NCBI RefSeq assembly: GCF_024648825.1
Contig: NZ_JANBBE010000014.1
Coordinates: 62,001 to 126,000, forward strand
DNA: 64,000 bases
Reading direction: 5' to 3'
From: Lentzea californiensis
GTDB taxonomy: Bacteria > Actinomycetota > Actinomycetes > Mycobacteriales > Pseudonocardiaceae
The notes beneath the pieces were generated by a model. That model searched no databases, had not been told where the DNA came from, and saw nothing but the letters and a program-made list of their open reading frames with translations. Positions 25,906 to 34,665 of this stretch are shown piece after piece; position 1 is the stretch's first letter; the number at the start of each line of letters is the position of its first letter. Position numbers and translations under genes: made by a program.

Positions 25906-26586
25906 TCAGCGATGCGCCGCCTGGCCGGTGGGCCGCAGCAGGATCTCGTTCACGTCCACAGTGGATGGCTGGGACACGGCGTAGAGCACCGCCCTGCCAA
26001 CGTCTTCCGGTGCCAGCTTCGGGTCATCCACACGCGACGGCGGAATGGCGTCGGTGTCGACGAGTCCTGGCTGCACCACCGTCACCCTGACCCCGGTTTC
26101 CACGGCTTCAGCGCGGATCGCCTGTGCCAGACCGGTGATCGCCCACTTCGTCGCCGAGTACAGGTTGCCGGGGCGGACGCCTCGGCCGGCCGCGGAGCCG
26201 GTCATCACCAGGTGGCCGCCGGAGCGGATCAGCGCGGGCATCGCGGCGCGGGCCGTGAAGGCCGGTCCGCAGACGTTCGTGACGACCATGTCCGTCCATT
26301 CGCGAGGCTCGGCGCCCGCCGAAGAGACGAACGACGTGTCCACCGAAACGCCCGCATTGGCGAAGACGACGTCGATCCGACCCCAGCGGGACTCCACGCG
26401 CGACATGAGATCCTGCACGGAATCCCAGGAAGAAACGTCGCATCGGGCGTCCCAGCCGCGATCACCGACAGATTCTTCGGCCGAACGGGAGGCCCTGACC
26501 ACGCGATACCCCGCCTGGGCGGCCAGGGAGGCGGTCGCCGCCCCGATTCCGCGGGAAGCACCGGTCACCACGAAGACGTTTTCCAT
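25906..26586 (-). CDS. Short-chain dehydrogenase/reductase
   Basis: This 226-residue classical SDR has the cofactor loop VVTGASRGIGAATA near residue 7, VVFANAGVSV near 75, a catalytic Ser in VMTGSAAGRG and the YSATK catalytic pair near 145. The arginine-rich turn after strand 2 (VRASRS) suggests NADP preference. The substrate cannot be told from sequence. It forms a two-gene unit with the downstream hydrolase and is divergent from the beta-lactamase-like gene. Confidence 0.88.
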   Translation of the reverse strand: MENVFVVTGASRGIGAATASLAAQAGYRVVRASRSAEESVGDRGWDARCDVSSWDSVQDLMSRVESRWGRIDVVFANAGVSVDTSFVSSAGAEPREWTDMVVTNVCGPAFTARAAMPALIRSGGHLVMTGSAAGRGVRPGNLYSATKWAITGLAQAIRAEAVETGVRVTVVQPGLVDTDAIPPSRVDDPKLAPEDVGRAVLYAVSQPSTVDVNEILLRPTGQAAHR

Positions 26587-26639
26587 GATCCGGAACCCTA
26601 GTCAGGGAAACGTCAGTGCCGCCTGTTTTGATGTCGCCC

Positions 26640-27674
26640 ATGACTTTGAACCGCAGGTCCGTGTTCGGGCTGGGAACCGTCGCGGCCGCGACGGCCGTGC
26701 TCGGCTCCAACGGTGCAGCACAAGCACAGGAAGACGCGGAGGTAGAGATCGAACGCTCCCCGGCGACGGCCGACCGGTCGCGCAAGCGCGTGGCCCAGAT
26801 CTACAAGCGGCAGACCCGCAAGGCGAGGGGCAGCTGGTCGTCGCTGATCACGGTCGCCGACCTGGACGGCACGACGAAGCCCGCCGTCGACGAGAACGCG
26901 GACGTGGTCGTCGAGGCCTACAGCGTCAACAAGATCGCCGTCGCGGTCGCCGTGCTGGACAAGGTGGACCGCGGGCTGATCAGGCTCGACCAGACGGTCA
27001 CCGTGTCGTCCGCCATCGTCATCCAGGACACCGACGGCATCTTCGCGCTCGACGGCGCGTACCCGAGCGAGGTCACGGTCGGCCACGCGCTCGCGAACCT
27101 GCTGACCGTGTCGGACAACACCGCGGTCCGCCTGTGCGGCCTGGTCGTGCCGGCGCTGGAGCTCAACGAGATCCTGCGGTCCAAGGGCTTCGTGCACACC
27201 CAGGTCGTCCCGGTCGCGAACCCGAACCGGTTCTTCCTCGGCACGACGACGGCGCGCGAGACGCACACGTTGCTGCAGAAACTGGTCGACGGCCAGCTGC
27301 TCTCGGCCGCGTCCACCGCGTACCTGCTCAACATCCTGCGCGCCACGGCGAGCTTCACCGACGGCGTGCGGCTCAACCTGACGACGAACGAGCGCCTGCG
27401 CGTCGCCACGAAGGCCGGTTGGTTCGAGGACGGCCGCAACGAGGCCGGGATCATGTTCAGCGCGGACAGCCGGGCGATCCTGATCTACTCGATGTTCGCG
27501 TCCGGCGAGTTCTCCGGCGACAAGGCCGTGAACGACGAGGACTTCAGCACCACGCACCCGGCCGTCGCGGCCCGCGCGGAGCTCGGACGGTCCATGTTCG
27601 ACGCCGTCATCAAGATCACGACCACCCGCCCGAAGCACCGCGTGAAGGTCTACAGGTTCTTCAACGGCGGCTGA
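26640..27674 (+). CDS. Tat-exported class A beta-lactamase-like serine hydrolase
   Basis: The roughly 344-residue protein starts with a twin-arginine signal (MTLNRRSVFGLGTVAAATAV...GAAQA). The mature domain keeps the class A core: SVNK (SxxK, near 100), SDN (LLTVSDNTAV, near 160) and KAG (VATKAGWFED, near 260) in place of KTG. Such chromosomal proteins may be beta-lactamases or D-Ala-D-Ala-type peptidases; activity on antibiotics cannot be inferred. The ATG at 26640 is chosen because it gives a proper Tat signal; an ATG at 26631 would add three residues. Confidence 0.82.
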   Translation: MTLNRRSVFGLGTVAAATAVLGSNGAAQAQEDAEVEIERSPATADRSRKRVAQIYKRQTRKARGSWSSLITVADLDGTTKPAVDENADVVVEAYSVNKIAVAVAVLDKVDRGLIRLDQTVTVSSAIVIQDTDGIFALDGAYPSEVTVGHALANLLTVSDNTAVRLCGLVVPALELNEILRSKGFVHTQVVPVANPNRFFLGTTTARETHTLLQKLVDGQLLSAASTAYLLNILRATASFTDGVRLNLTTNERLRVATKAGWFEDGRNEAGIMFSADSRAILIYSMFASGEFSGDKAVNDEDFSTTHPAVAARAELGRSMFDAVIKITTTRPKHRVKVYRFFNGG

Positions 27675-27745
27675 GTTGCTGAGATTTCTCTGAAACCCCG
27701 GCCAATCGGCACCGGTTTCGGATATACAGACAGCTTCGCCGGGGT

Positions 27746-27770
27746 CGGTCGTCGCCGCCGTCGACGACCG
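27746..27770. terminator. Bidirectional hairpin terminator
   Basis: CGGTCGTCG pairs with CGACGACCG (9 bp, 7-base loop). It lies in the 111-base gap between the converging beta-lactamase-like gene and the sugar operon. Confidence 0.7.
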
Positions 27771-27785
27771 GCTTCCCCGCGCGAG

Positions 27786-28592
27786 TCACAGCGCCGGTTC
27801 CACAACGTCGTGGTACCTGCGCGTCACCTCCCCGATCACCTCGTCGAAGTCCGCCGCCCAAACGGCCGCGTTGAAGATCTCCACCTCGACGTCACCCGAG
27901 TACCCGGTCGCCGCGACCTGCCGGGTCAGCCGGCCCAGGTCGATGTCACCGTCACCGGGATAGCCGCGTCCGAGCAGCACGTCGGCGGGCACGGGCGTGA
28001 GCCAGTCGCACACCTGGTACGACGCGATGAGCCGTCCCGCGCGGGCGATCTGCTCGTCCACGGCCGGGTCCCACCACACGTGCAGCGCGTCCACGACGAC
28101 GCCGACCGACTCGTGCCGTTCGGCGATGTCCAGCGCCTGGGACAGCGTCGACAGCACGCCGCGATCCGCGCAGAACACCGGATGCATCGGTTCCAGCGCC
28201 AGCACCACGCCCGCCTGCGCCGCGTGCACCGACAGCTCGGCGATGGCGTCGGCGACGCGCTGACGTGCGCCGATGAGGTCCTTGTCGCCCGCCACTCCCC
28301 CGACGACCATGACCAGCGTGCCGGTGCGCAACGCCGCCGCCTCGTCGATCGCTCGGCGGTTGTCGTCGAGCGCGCTTCGGTTGTCCACGGCCGTGAGGAA
28401 CCCGCCGCGGCACAACGACGACACGCGCAGCCCGGCGTCCTGGACGATCTTGGCGGTGCGTTCCAGGCCGTGGTCGGCGACCGGTTCGCGCCACAGCCCG
28501 ATCGACTCGATCCCGTGCCGCGCACAACCGTCGACGGCTTCGGCGACCGTGGCGCGTTTGATCGTGGCCTGGTTCAGCGAGAGGCGAGCCAC
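27786..28592 (-). CDS. Sugar phosphate isomerase/epimerase (AP endonuclease 2 family)
   Basis: This 268-residue TIM-barrel protein starts ARLSLNQATIKRATVAEAV and has the family metal-ligand pattern LALEPMHPVF (Glu near 145), VVVDALHVWWDP (Asp, His near 175), SYQVCDWLTP and VEVEIFNAAVW (Glu near 240). Members isomerise keto-sugars such as inosose or tagatose derivatives. The GTG at 28592 lies 19 bases inside the end of the DUF993 gene. It is the last gene of a three-gene operon opposite a LacI regulator. Confidence 0.87.
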   Translation of the reverse strand: MARLSLNQATIKRATVAEAVDGCARHGIESIGLWREPVADHGLERTAKIVQDAGLRVSSLCRGGFLTAVDNRSALDDNRRAIDEAAALRTGTLVMVVGGVAGDKDLIGARQRVADAIAELSVHAAQAGVVLALEPMHPVFCADRGVLSTLSQALDIAERHESVGVVVDALHVWWDPAVDEQIARAGRLIASYQVCDWLTPVPADVLLGRGYPGDGDIDLGRLTRQVAATGYSGDVEVEIFNAAVWAADFDEVIGEVTRRYHDVVEPAL

Positions 28593-29608
28593 TGGCTCCA
28601 CCGCCGTTCCGCGAACTCCGGTTCGACCACGCCGGCGATCTCCGCGAGGCGTTTCGCCTCGGCCAGGTGCTCGATGCTGCGCGCGGTCTCCAGGCCACCG
28701 AGCAGTTGGAACCGCTCCTGGTGCCCGGCGAGCCACGCCAGGAACACGACGCCCGTTTTGTAGTAGTAAGTCGGCGCGCTGAACAGATGGCGGGACAACG
28801 GAACCGTCGGCGCCATGATCCGGTGGAACTCGCCGGTGTCGCCCTCCGCCAGCTTGGCGAGTGCCTTCGCCGCCACCGGTGCGATCGGGTCGAAGATGCC
28901 GAGCAACGCGTGGCTGTGGCCCTGCTCGTCGCCCGCGATCAGCTCCGGGTAGTTGAAGTCGTCGCCGGTGTAGCAGCGGACGCCGTCCGGCAGCGCGCGC
29001 CGCAGCCCGATCTCGTGGGCGGCGTCGAGCAGCGAGACCTTCACACCGTCGACCTTGTCCGGCCGCGAGCGGATGATCTCCAGGAAGTTCCGGGTGGCCT
29101 GGGTGACGTCGGCCGAACCCCAGTACCCCTCCAGCCGCGGGTCGAACGCGGTGCCGAGCCAGTGCAGGACCACCGGTTCGCTGACGCGGTCGAGCAGCGT
29201 GCCGTAGACCTTCTCGTAGTCCTCGGGACCGCGTGCCGCCGCCGCGAGCTGACGTGAGCACATCAGGACGGGCTGGGCGCCGGCCTCCTGGACGACCTCG
29301 AGCTGTTCCAGGTAGGCGTTCAGCACCTCGTCGAGGCTTGCCCCACCGGTCAGCTGGTCGGTCGCGACACCCGCGCAGATCCGTCCCGCCTTCTCGGCGG
29401 CGCTGCGGCGGATGAGCTCGGCGGCCGCCGGCCAGTCCAGGCCCATGCCGCGTTGCGCGGTGTCCATGGCCTCCGCGACACCCAGGCCATGCGACCACAG
29501 GTGGTGCCGGAACGCCAGGGTGGCGTCCCAGTCGACCGTGCGTTCGTCCTGGGCCACAACGTGAGCGGCGGCGAACACGATGCGGTTGAACTGACCTTGG
29601 CTAGACAT
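28574..29608 (-). CDS. DUF993 (dihydrodipicolinate synthase-like) protein
   Basis: This 344-residue protein has a TIM-barrel plan similar to the DHDPS/aldolase superfamily: QPVLMCSRQLAAAARGPEDY near 108, VVLHWLGTAFDPRLEGYW near 148, VDGVKVSLLDA with a candidate Schiff-base Lys near 190, and YTGDDFNYPELI. Its reaction is not established, but its linkage to a Gfo/Idh dehydrogenase and an isomerase suggests carbohydrate or polyol breakdown. The ATG at 29608 overlaps the upstream stop by eight bases. Confidence 0.85.
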   Translation of the reverse strand: MSSQGQFNRIVFAAAHVVAQDERTVDWDATLAFRHHLWSHGLGVAEAMDTAQRGMGLDWPAAAELIRRSAAEKAGRICAGVATDQLTGGASLDEVLNAYLEQLEVVQEAGAQPVLMCSRQLAAAARGPEDYEKVYGTLLDRVSEPVVLHWLGTAFDPRLEGYWGSADVTQATRNFLEIIRSRPDKVDGVKVSLLDAAHEIGLRRALPDGVRCYTGDDFNYPELIAGDEQGHSHALLGIFDPIAPVAAKALAKLAEGDTGEFHRIMAPTVPLSRHLFSAPTYYYKTGVVFLAWLAGHQERFQLLGGLETARSIEHLAEAKRLAEIAGVVEPEFAERRWSQWLASR

Positions 29609-30743
29609 CGGCGATCTCCACCCGGCGACCCTCCGAAGAGGACCGCAGACCGGCCGCCGCCAGCGCGACGCCCCGTGCCCCGGCGCGGAAGTCGTGCGGG
29701 AACGGCGCGCCCCCGTAGACGTGGCGCAGGAACTCCGCCCACTGCACCTTGAAGCCGTTGTCGAACTCCTCGTTGTCCGGCACCTGCTGCCACTGGTCGC
29801 GGAACGGGTGCGTGACCGGGAGATCCGGGTTCCACACGGGTTTCGGCGTGACGGCGCGGGGCTGCACGAAGCACTCGCGCAGCCCCGCGACCGCACTCCC
29901 CTCGGTGCCGTCCACTTGGAACTCGACGAGCTCGTCGCGGCGCACCCGCACGCACCAGGACGAGTTGATCTGGGCGATGACGCCGTTCGCGATCTCGAAG
30001 ATCCCGTACGCGGCGTCGTCCGCGGTCGCCTCGTAGGCGTTGTCCTGTTCGTCCCACCGGGTTGGAATGTGCGTCACGGCCTTCGCGGTCACGGCCTCGA
30101 CCCGGCCGAACAGGTCGTGCAGCAGGTAGCTCCAGTGGCAGAACATGTCCGAGACGATGCCGCCGCCGTCCTCCGCCCGGTAGTTCCAGCTCGGGCGCTG
30201 CGCGGACTGCCAGTCGCCCTCGAAGACCCAGTAGCCGAACTCGCCGCGCACGCTGAGGACGCGGCCGAAGAAGCCGCCGTCGATCAGCCGCTTGAGCTTG
30301 CGGATGCCGGGCAGGTACAGCTTGTCCGCCACCACGCCGTGCTTCACGCCCCTGGCCTCGGCCAGCCGCGCGAGCTCCAGTGCCTCCTCGACGGTCTCGC
30401 TGACCGGCTTCTCGGTGTAGACGTGCTTGCCGGCCTCGATCGCCTTCGTGATGGACTCGACGTGCTTTGACGTGACCTGCGAGTCGAAGTAGATCTCGAC
30501 CGACGGGTCGGCGAGCGCACTGTCGAGGTCCGTCGTCCAGCGCGCGAGGTCGTGGCGCTCGGCGATCTCCTTGAGCTTGTCGGCGTTGCGGCCCACGAGG
30601 ACCGGTTCGACCTTCAGCACGGTCCCGTCCGGCAGCCGCACGCCCTCGTCGCGCAACGGAAGCAGCGAACGGACCAGGTGCTGGCGGTACCCCATCCGCC
30701 CGGTGACACCGTTGACCGCCACGCCAATGGTCCGAACCGCCAT
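29601..30743 (-). CDS. Gfo/Idh/MocA-family oxidoreductase
   Basis: The 380 residues form an N-terminal NAD(P)-binding domain (VAVNGVTGRMGYRQHLV, then KHVYTEKPVSE, the family EKP motif near 110) and a C-terminal substrate domain (GGGIVSDMFCHWSYLLHDLFG near 205). It oxidises or reduces a sugar, inositol or related polyol. It is the first gene of the operon. A LacI-type palindrome lies 23 bases upstream and a TAGCGT -10 at 30790-30785 would start transcription within it, a direct repression geometry. Confidence 0.9.
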   Translation of the reverse strand: MAVRTIGVAVNGVTGRMGYRQHLVRSLLPLRDEGVRLPDGTVLKVEPVLVGRNADKLKEIAERHDLARWTTDLDSALADPSVEIYFDSQVTSKHVESITKAIEAGKHVYTEKPVSETVEEALELARLAEARGVKHGVVADKLYLPGIRKLKRLIDGGFFGRVLSVRGEFGYWVFEGDWQSAQRPSWNYRAEDGGGIVSDMFCHWSYLLHDLFGRVEAVTAKAVTHIPTRWDEQDNAYEATADDAAYGIFEIANGVIAQINSSWCVRVRRDELVEFQVDGTEGSAVAGLRECFVQPRAVTPKPVWNPDLPVTHPFRDQWQQVPDNEEFDNGFKVQWAEFLRHVYGGAPFPHDFRAGARGVALAAAGLRSSSEGRRVEIADV

Positions 30744-30766
30744 CGCACCTCCCTGGAAACAGCGCT

Positions 30767-30780
30767 GGAAAGCGCTTTCC
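30767..30780. promoter_or_regulatory. LacI-family operator GGAAAGCGCTTTCC
   Basis: A perfect 14-base palindrome with a central CG, the hallmark of LacI-family sites, lies between the divergent dehydrogenase operon and the lacI-type gene. It covers the predicted transcription start of the dehydrogenase operon. Confidence 0.88.
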
Positions 30781-30800
30781 CGCCACGCTAATCGCGGCGC

Positions 30801-30814
30801 TTGACGGACGTCAA
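30801..30814. promoter_or_regulatory. Second inverted repeat TTGACG-GA-CGTCAA before the LacI gene
   Basis: Six-base perfect arms around GA. The left arm could also be the -35 hexamer of the regulator gene promoter, which would make this a site for autoregulation or another factor. Confidence 0.5.
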
Positions 30815-30865
30815 CCTCCTCGCGAGTTAGTCTCAGCGCTCACATGCAGGTTGACGGAGGTGGTC

Positions 30866-31882
30866 GTGTCCGCCCGACAGGTGACGCTCGCCGAGGTGGC
30901 GAAGCAGGCGGGTGTGTCGTTGGCGACCGCTTCTCGCGTGCTCAACGGCAGCACGCGGCAGGTGAGCGAGGACCTGAGCGAGCGCGTCCTGCGCACCGCG
31001 GAGGAGCTCGGCTACGTGCCGAACGCGTCCGCGCAGGCGCTGGCCCGCAACTCGAGCTCGCTGGTCGGGCTGGTGGTCCACGACATCACCGACCCGTACT
31101 TCTCGTGCATCGCGGCGGGGGTGACGCGGGTCGCCGAGGCCGCCGGGCTCTCGGTCGTCCTCGGCACGACCGGGCGCCGTCCCGAACGTGAGGCGGAGCT
31201 GCTCTCCACCCTGCGTGCGCATCGGGCCCGTGCGGTGGTGCTGGCCGGTTCGCGCACCACGGACCGCGCCGCGCAGTCGCGGCTGGCGGCCGAGATCGAC
31301 GCGTTCAGCGAACAGGGCGGGCGTGTCGCGTGCGTGTCGCAGGCGAAGCTCGGCACCGACACGGTCGTTCCCGGCAACCGCGCGGGCGGCCGCGCCCTGG
31401 CCCGTGCGCTGACCGAGCTCGGCCACAAGAAGTTCGCCGTGTTGGGTGGTCCTTCCGAGCTCGTGGTGGCCCGCGACCGGCTCGCGGGGTTCAAGGCAGG
31501 CCTCGCCGACGCCGGGATCGCACCGCCCGTGGTGATCAACGGCGCCTTCACCCGTGACGGCGGGTACGCCGCCGCGATGGAGCTGCTGGCGTCGAAGTCG
31601 CGCTCCACCTGCGTGTTCGCCGTGACGGACGTCATGGCGATGGGGGCCATGGCCGCGCTGCGCGAACGTGGCGTGCGCATCCCGGAGGACATCTCGATCG
31701 CCGGGTTCGACGACATCCCGACACTGCGCGACACGGTTCCGGCACTGTCCACCGTGCGACTGCCGCTGGAGGAGATGGGCGAGATCGCCGCAGGTCTCGT
31801 GCTGGACGCCGGGGGTGACGAGGCACGCACCGTCCGGGTGGCCGGTGAGGTGGTGCTTCGGGCCTCCACTGCCCACAATTAG
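30866..31882 (+). CDS. LacI-family transcriptional regulator
   Basis: The 338 residues begin with a LacI helix-turn-helix (VTLAEVAKQAGVSLATASRVLNG) and the hinge LGYVPNASAQALAR. A periplasmic-binding-protein-like sensor domain follows (GLVVHDITDPYFSCIAAGV, FAVTDVMAMGAMAAL, ISIAGFDDIPTL). It should repress the divergent three-gene operon until an unknown sugar binds. The GTG at 30866 is preferred to the TTG at 30851 because GGAGG lies five bases before it. Confidence 0.93.
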   Translation: MSARQVTLAEVAKQAGVSLATASRVLNGSTRQVSEDLSERVLRTAEELGYVPNASAQALARNSSSLVGLVVHDITDPYFSCIAAGVTRVAEAAGLSVVLGTTGRRPEREAELLSTLRAHRARAVVLAGSRTTDRAAQSRLAAEIDAFSEQGGRVACVSQAKLGTDTVVPGNRAGGRALARALTELGHKKFAVLGGPSELVVARDRLAGFKAGLADAGIAPPVVINGAFTRDGGYAAAMELLASKSRSTCVFAVTDVMAMGAMAALRERGVRIPEDISIAGFDDIPTLRDTVPALSTVRLPLEEMGEIAAGLVLDAGGDEARTVRVAGEVVLRASTAHN

Positions 31883-31997
31883 ACTCGTCTGGCTGTTCAC
31901 GTACTTGAGTCATGAGGAGTTGAGCCGTCCCCATGGGGTCTGGCCCCGGCTGGCATACCAACCCGGTCCCTTGTTCCTGCAGTTCAGGAGCACGTAG

Positions 31998-33308
31998 GTG
32001 ACCGGAATCCTTCTCAGCGTGCTCGGTCTGGTCGCCGTAGTGGCACTGACCGCGGGCACCTTCATCGCGGTGGCGGCCGAGTTCTCGCTGACCGCGCTGG
32101 AACGAAGCACCGTCGAACGTCACGTGGCCGAGGTGGGCGACGCCAAGGCGCACACCATCGACCGTGCGCATCGCACTCTCTCGTTCCAGCTCTCCGGCGC
32201 ACAGCTCGCCATCACGCTGACCACGCTGATCACCGGTTACATCGCGGAGCCCGCGATCGCGAACCTTATCGAGCCCGGACTCACGGCGCTCGGCGCGTCC
32301 GGGGCCCTGGCCGACGGGTTGTCGCTGGCGCTGGCACTGGCGATCGCGACGTCGTTGTCGATGGTGTTCGGCGAGCTCGTGCCCAAGAATCTGGCCATCG
32401 CGAAGCCGCTGGAGACCGCGCGGAGCGTGGTCAGCATCCAGGCGGGGTTCTCCAGGATCTTCCGCTGGTTGATCAACTGGATGAACAACTCCGCGAACTG
32501 GCTGGTCCGGCGCCTGGGCGTCGAGCCGGTCGAGGAGCTGGCGTCCGCGCGGTCACCCGAGGAGCTGGGCGCGCTGGTCCGCACGTCCGCCGAGCACGGC
32601 ACGCTGGACCAGGGCACCGCGGTGCTGCTGGACCGGTCGCTGCGCTTCGGCGACCGGACGGCCGGCGAGCTGATGACGCCCCGCGTGCGGGTCGAGGCGT
32701 TGCGCGGCGACGCGACGGTCGCGGACCTCGTGATGAAGGCCCGGCAGACCGGCTTCTCCCGGTTCCCCGTGCACAACGGCTCGCTGGACGAGGTGAGCGG
32801 GATCGTGCACGTGAAGCAGGCCTTCGCGGTGCCTTCCGCTCTGCGTACATCCACTCCGCTGTCGGCGTTGACCCGGCCCGTGTACTCGGTGCCGGAGACG
32901 CTGGAGGGCGATGCCCTGCTGGACCGGCTGCGGGCGTCCGGGCTGCAGACGGCGCTGGTCGTCGACGAGTACGGCGGCACGGCAGGGATGGTGACGCTGG
33001 AGGACGTGGTCGAGGAGATCGTCGGCGACGTGCGCGACGAGCACGATCGCGGTGAGGCGGCCCCGGTGCGGTCGCTGGGGTCGAACAGCTGGATCGTGTC
33101 CGGGCTGCTGCGCGACGACGAGGTGGCCGACGCGACCGGGTTCCAGATGCCCGAGGGCGACTACGAGACGCTGGCCGGCCTGGTGCTGGCGCGGCTCGGC
33201 CGGATTCCGGACGTCGGCGACGAGATTCGCGTCGACGGGTGGAGGGTGACCGTCATGCGGATGGACAAGCACCGCGTGGCCGAGCTCCGGGTGGTGTCGT
33301 CCTCGTGA
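31998..33308 (+). CDS. CNNM/CorC-type transporter-like membrane protein 1
   Basis: The 436 residues comprise a DUF21 membrane domain with about four helices (1-190; includes SGAQLAITLTTLITGYIAEP and FGELVPKNLAIAKP), two CBS domains (about 210-335; ELMTPRVRVEALRGD, TGFSRFPVHNG, VVDEYGGTAGMVTLEDVVEEIVG) and a C-terminal CorC/HlyC transporter-associated domain. Relatives handle Mg2+ or Co2+ export or resistance. It has AGGAG upstream and ends in a GTGA overlap with its paralogue. Confidence 0.92.
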   Translation: MTGILLSVLGLVAVVALTAGTFIAVAAEFSLTALERSTVERHVAEVGDAKAHTIDRAHRTLSFQLSGAQLAITLTTLITGYIAEPAIANLIEPGLTALGASGALADGLSLALALAIATSLSMVFGELVPKNLAIAKPLETARSVVSIQAGFSRIFRWLINWMNNSANWLVRRLGVEPVEELASARSPEELGALVRTSAEHGTLDQGTAVLLDRSLRFGDRTAGELMTPRVRVEALRGDATVADLVMKARQTGFSRFPVHNGSLDEVSGIVHVKQAFAVPSALRTSTPLSALTRPVYSVPETLEGDALLDRLRASGLQTALVVDEYGGTAGMVTLEDVVEEIVGDVRDEHDRGEAAPVRSLGSNSWIVSGLLRDDEVADATGFQMPEGDYETLAGLVLARLGRIPDVGDEIRVDGWRVTVMRMDKHRVAELRVVSSS

Positions 33309-34330
33309 ACTTCCTCATCATCGCCTTCCTGCTGGCGGGCAACGCGTTCTTCGTCGGTGCCGAGTTCGCGGTGATCACCGCGCGCCGGGACCGCCTGGAG
33401 GCGTTGGCGGACAAGGGATCTTCCCGGGCCCGCACCGCGATCAAGGCGTCGCAGCAGCTGCCGTTGCTGATCGCGGGCGCGCAGCTGGGCATCACGCTGT
33501 GCTCCCTAGGGCTCGGCGTGATCGCCGAACCCGCGCTGGCTTCCGTTCTGGAGGGGCCCCTCAGCGCCGTTGGGCTGCCGTTGGCCGTGGTGCACGGTGT
33601 GGCGTTCGCGGTGGCGTTGGTCATCGTCGTCGCGCTGCACACGATCCTCGGCGAGATGGTGCCGAAGAACCTGGCGATCGCCGGTCCGGAACGGGCCGCG
33701 GTGTGGCTGGTCCCGGTGCACTACGGCTTCTCGCGGATGATCGCACCGGCGCTGGCCTTGTTCACGGCCGTCGGCCGGTGGGTGCTGCGCCGGTTCGACG
33801 TGGAGCCGGTCGACGAGCTGGAATCGGCCTACACGCCGGACGAACTGGCGTTGCTGATCGGCCAGTCCCGGTCCGAGGGCCTGCTGGAGGACTCGGAACA
33901 CCGGCGGCTGACGCAGACGTTGTCCTCCGCCGCACGCACCGTGGCCGACGTGCTGGTTCCGCTGGACAGGCTGACAACGGTGTCCGCGTCGCCGACCGTG
34001 GGCGAGATCGAGGCCGCCGTCGCGGAGACCGGGTTCTCGCGGTTCCCCGTGCTCGCCGACGCCGGGCTGATCGGGTACCTGCACGTCAAGGACGTGCTGG
34101 ACCTGGAAGGCGCGGAGACGTCGGTGCCACGTGACCGGGTGCGCGGGTTGCCCGAGGTGCCCGCGGACGCCCGCCTGGACGAGGCGCTGACCGCGTTGCG
34201 CCGAGCCCAGTCGCATCTCGCGCGCGCAGTGAGCGCGGACGGCACAGTGCTCGGGGTCGTGGCGATGGAGGACCTGTTGGAGGAGTACGTGGGCACGGTG
34301 CGCGACGGCACCCACGTGCGCTGGGTCTAG
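33305..34330 (+). CDS. CNNM/CorC-type membrane protein 2
   Basis: This 341-residue paralogue of the preceding gene has the DUF21 domain (AGAQLGITLCSLGLGVIAEP, LGEMVPKNLAIAGP) and a CBS pair (about 205-335; ADVLVPLDRLTTVSA, TGFSRFPVLADAGL, GVVAMEDLLEEYVG). It ends there, so it lacks the CorC/HlyC C-terminal domain. The two probably form a hetero-oligomer, as expected for tightly coupled DUF21 pairs. Its stop and the stop of the opposite cupin gene share the palindrome TCTAGA. Confidence 0.9.
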   Translation: MNFLIIAFLLAGNAFFVGAEFAVITARRDRLEALADKGSSRARTAIKASQQLPLLIAGAQLGITLCSLGLGVIAEPALASVLEGPLSAVGLPLAVVHGVAFAVALVIVVALHTILGEMVPKNLAIAGPERAAVWLVPVHYGFSRMIAPALALFTAVGRWVLRRFDVEPVDELESAYTPDELALLIGQSRSEGLLEDSEHRRLTQTLSSAARTVADVLVPLDRLTTVSASPTVGEIEAAVAETGFSRFPVLADAGLIGYLHVKDVLDLEGAETSVPRDRVRGLPEVPADARLDEALTALRRAQSHLARAVSADGTVLGVVAMEDLLEEYVGTVRDGTHVRWV

Positions 34331-34665
34331 AGGCTTTCACCGGGGGCTGTGCGGATTTCGAGCATCGTGCAGCCCTTGTCCGTCCGGTAGGGACCGTGGG
34401 GCATTCCGGGGCGGCGGCTCGCGAAGTCGCCGGCCCGGAACGTCCTGGCGAGGGTCAGATCGGTGAGATCGCCCTCCAGCAGGTAGACCTCCTCGTGGTA
34501 GTCGTGGCGGATCACGCCCTCGGTTTCGAGGCCCGGTTCCCAGCGCGCGATCCTCGTGAGGGTCGACGTGTCCGGGTCGCGGCTCAGGACTCGTTCGGTG
34601 ACGCCTTTGCCGTCCTGACGCCAGTCGATCGCCTCGACCGGGAAGAACTCGTGTTCCTCGCGCAT
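34327..34665 (-). CDS. Small cupin-fold protein
   Basis: The 112 residues have a double-stranded beta-helix pattern: GVIRHDYHEEVYLLEGDLTD (metal-ligand-like H-x-H-x-E) and GDFASRRPGMPHGPY (late His). Its reaction is unknown. The ATG overlaps the nitrilase stop by one base, so the two are coupled. The context is the GntR-regulated nitrilase cassette. Confidence 0.82.
   Translation of the reverse strand: MREEHEFFPVEAIDWRQDGKGVTERVLSRDPDTSTLTRIARWEPGLETEGVIRHDYHEEVYLLEGDLTDLTLARTFRAGDFASRRPGMPHGPYRTDKGCTMLEIRTAPGESL

Noticed and set aside
26616-26639. Longer start for the beta-lactamase-like gene
   Set aside because: The extra residues spoil the twin-arginine signal layout and lie in the divergent promoter region.
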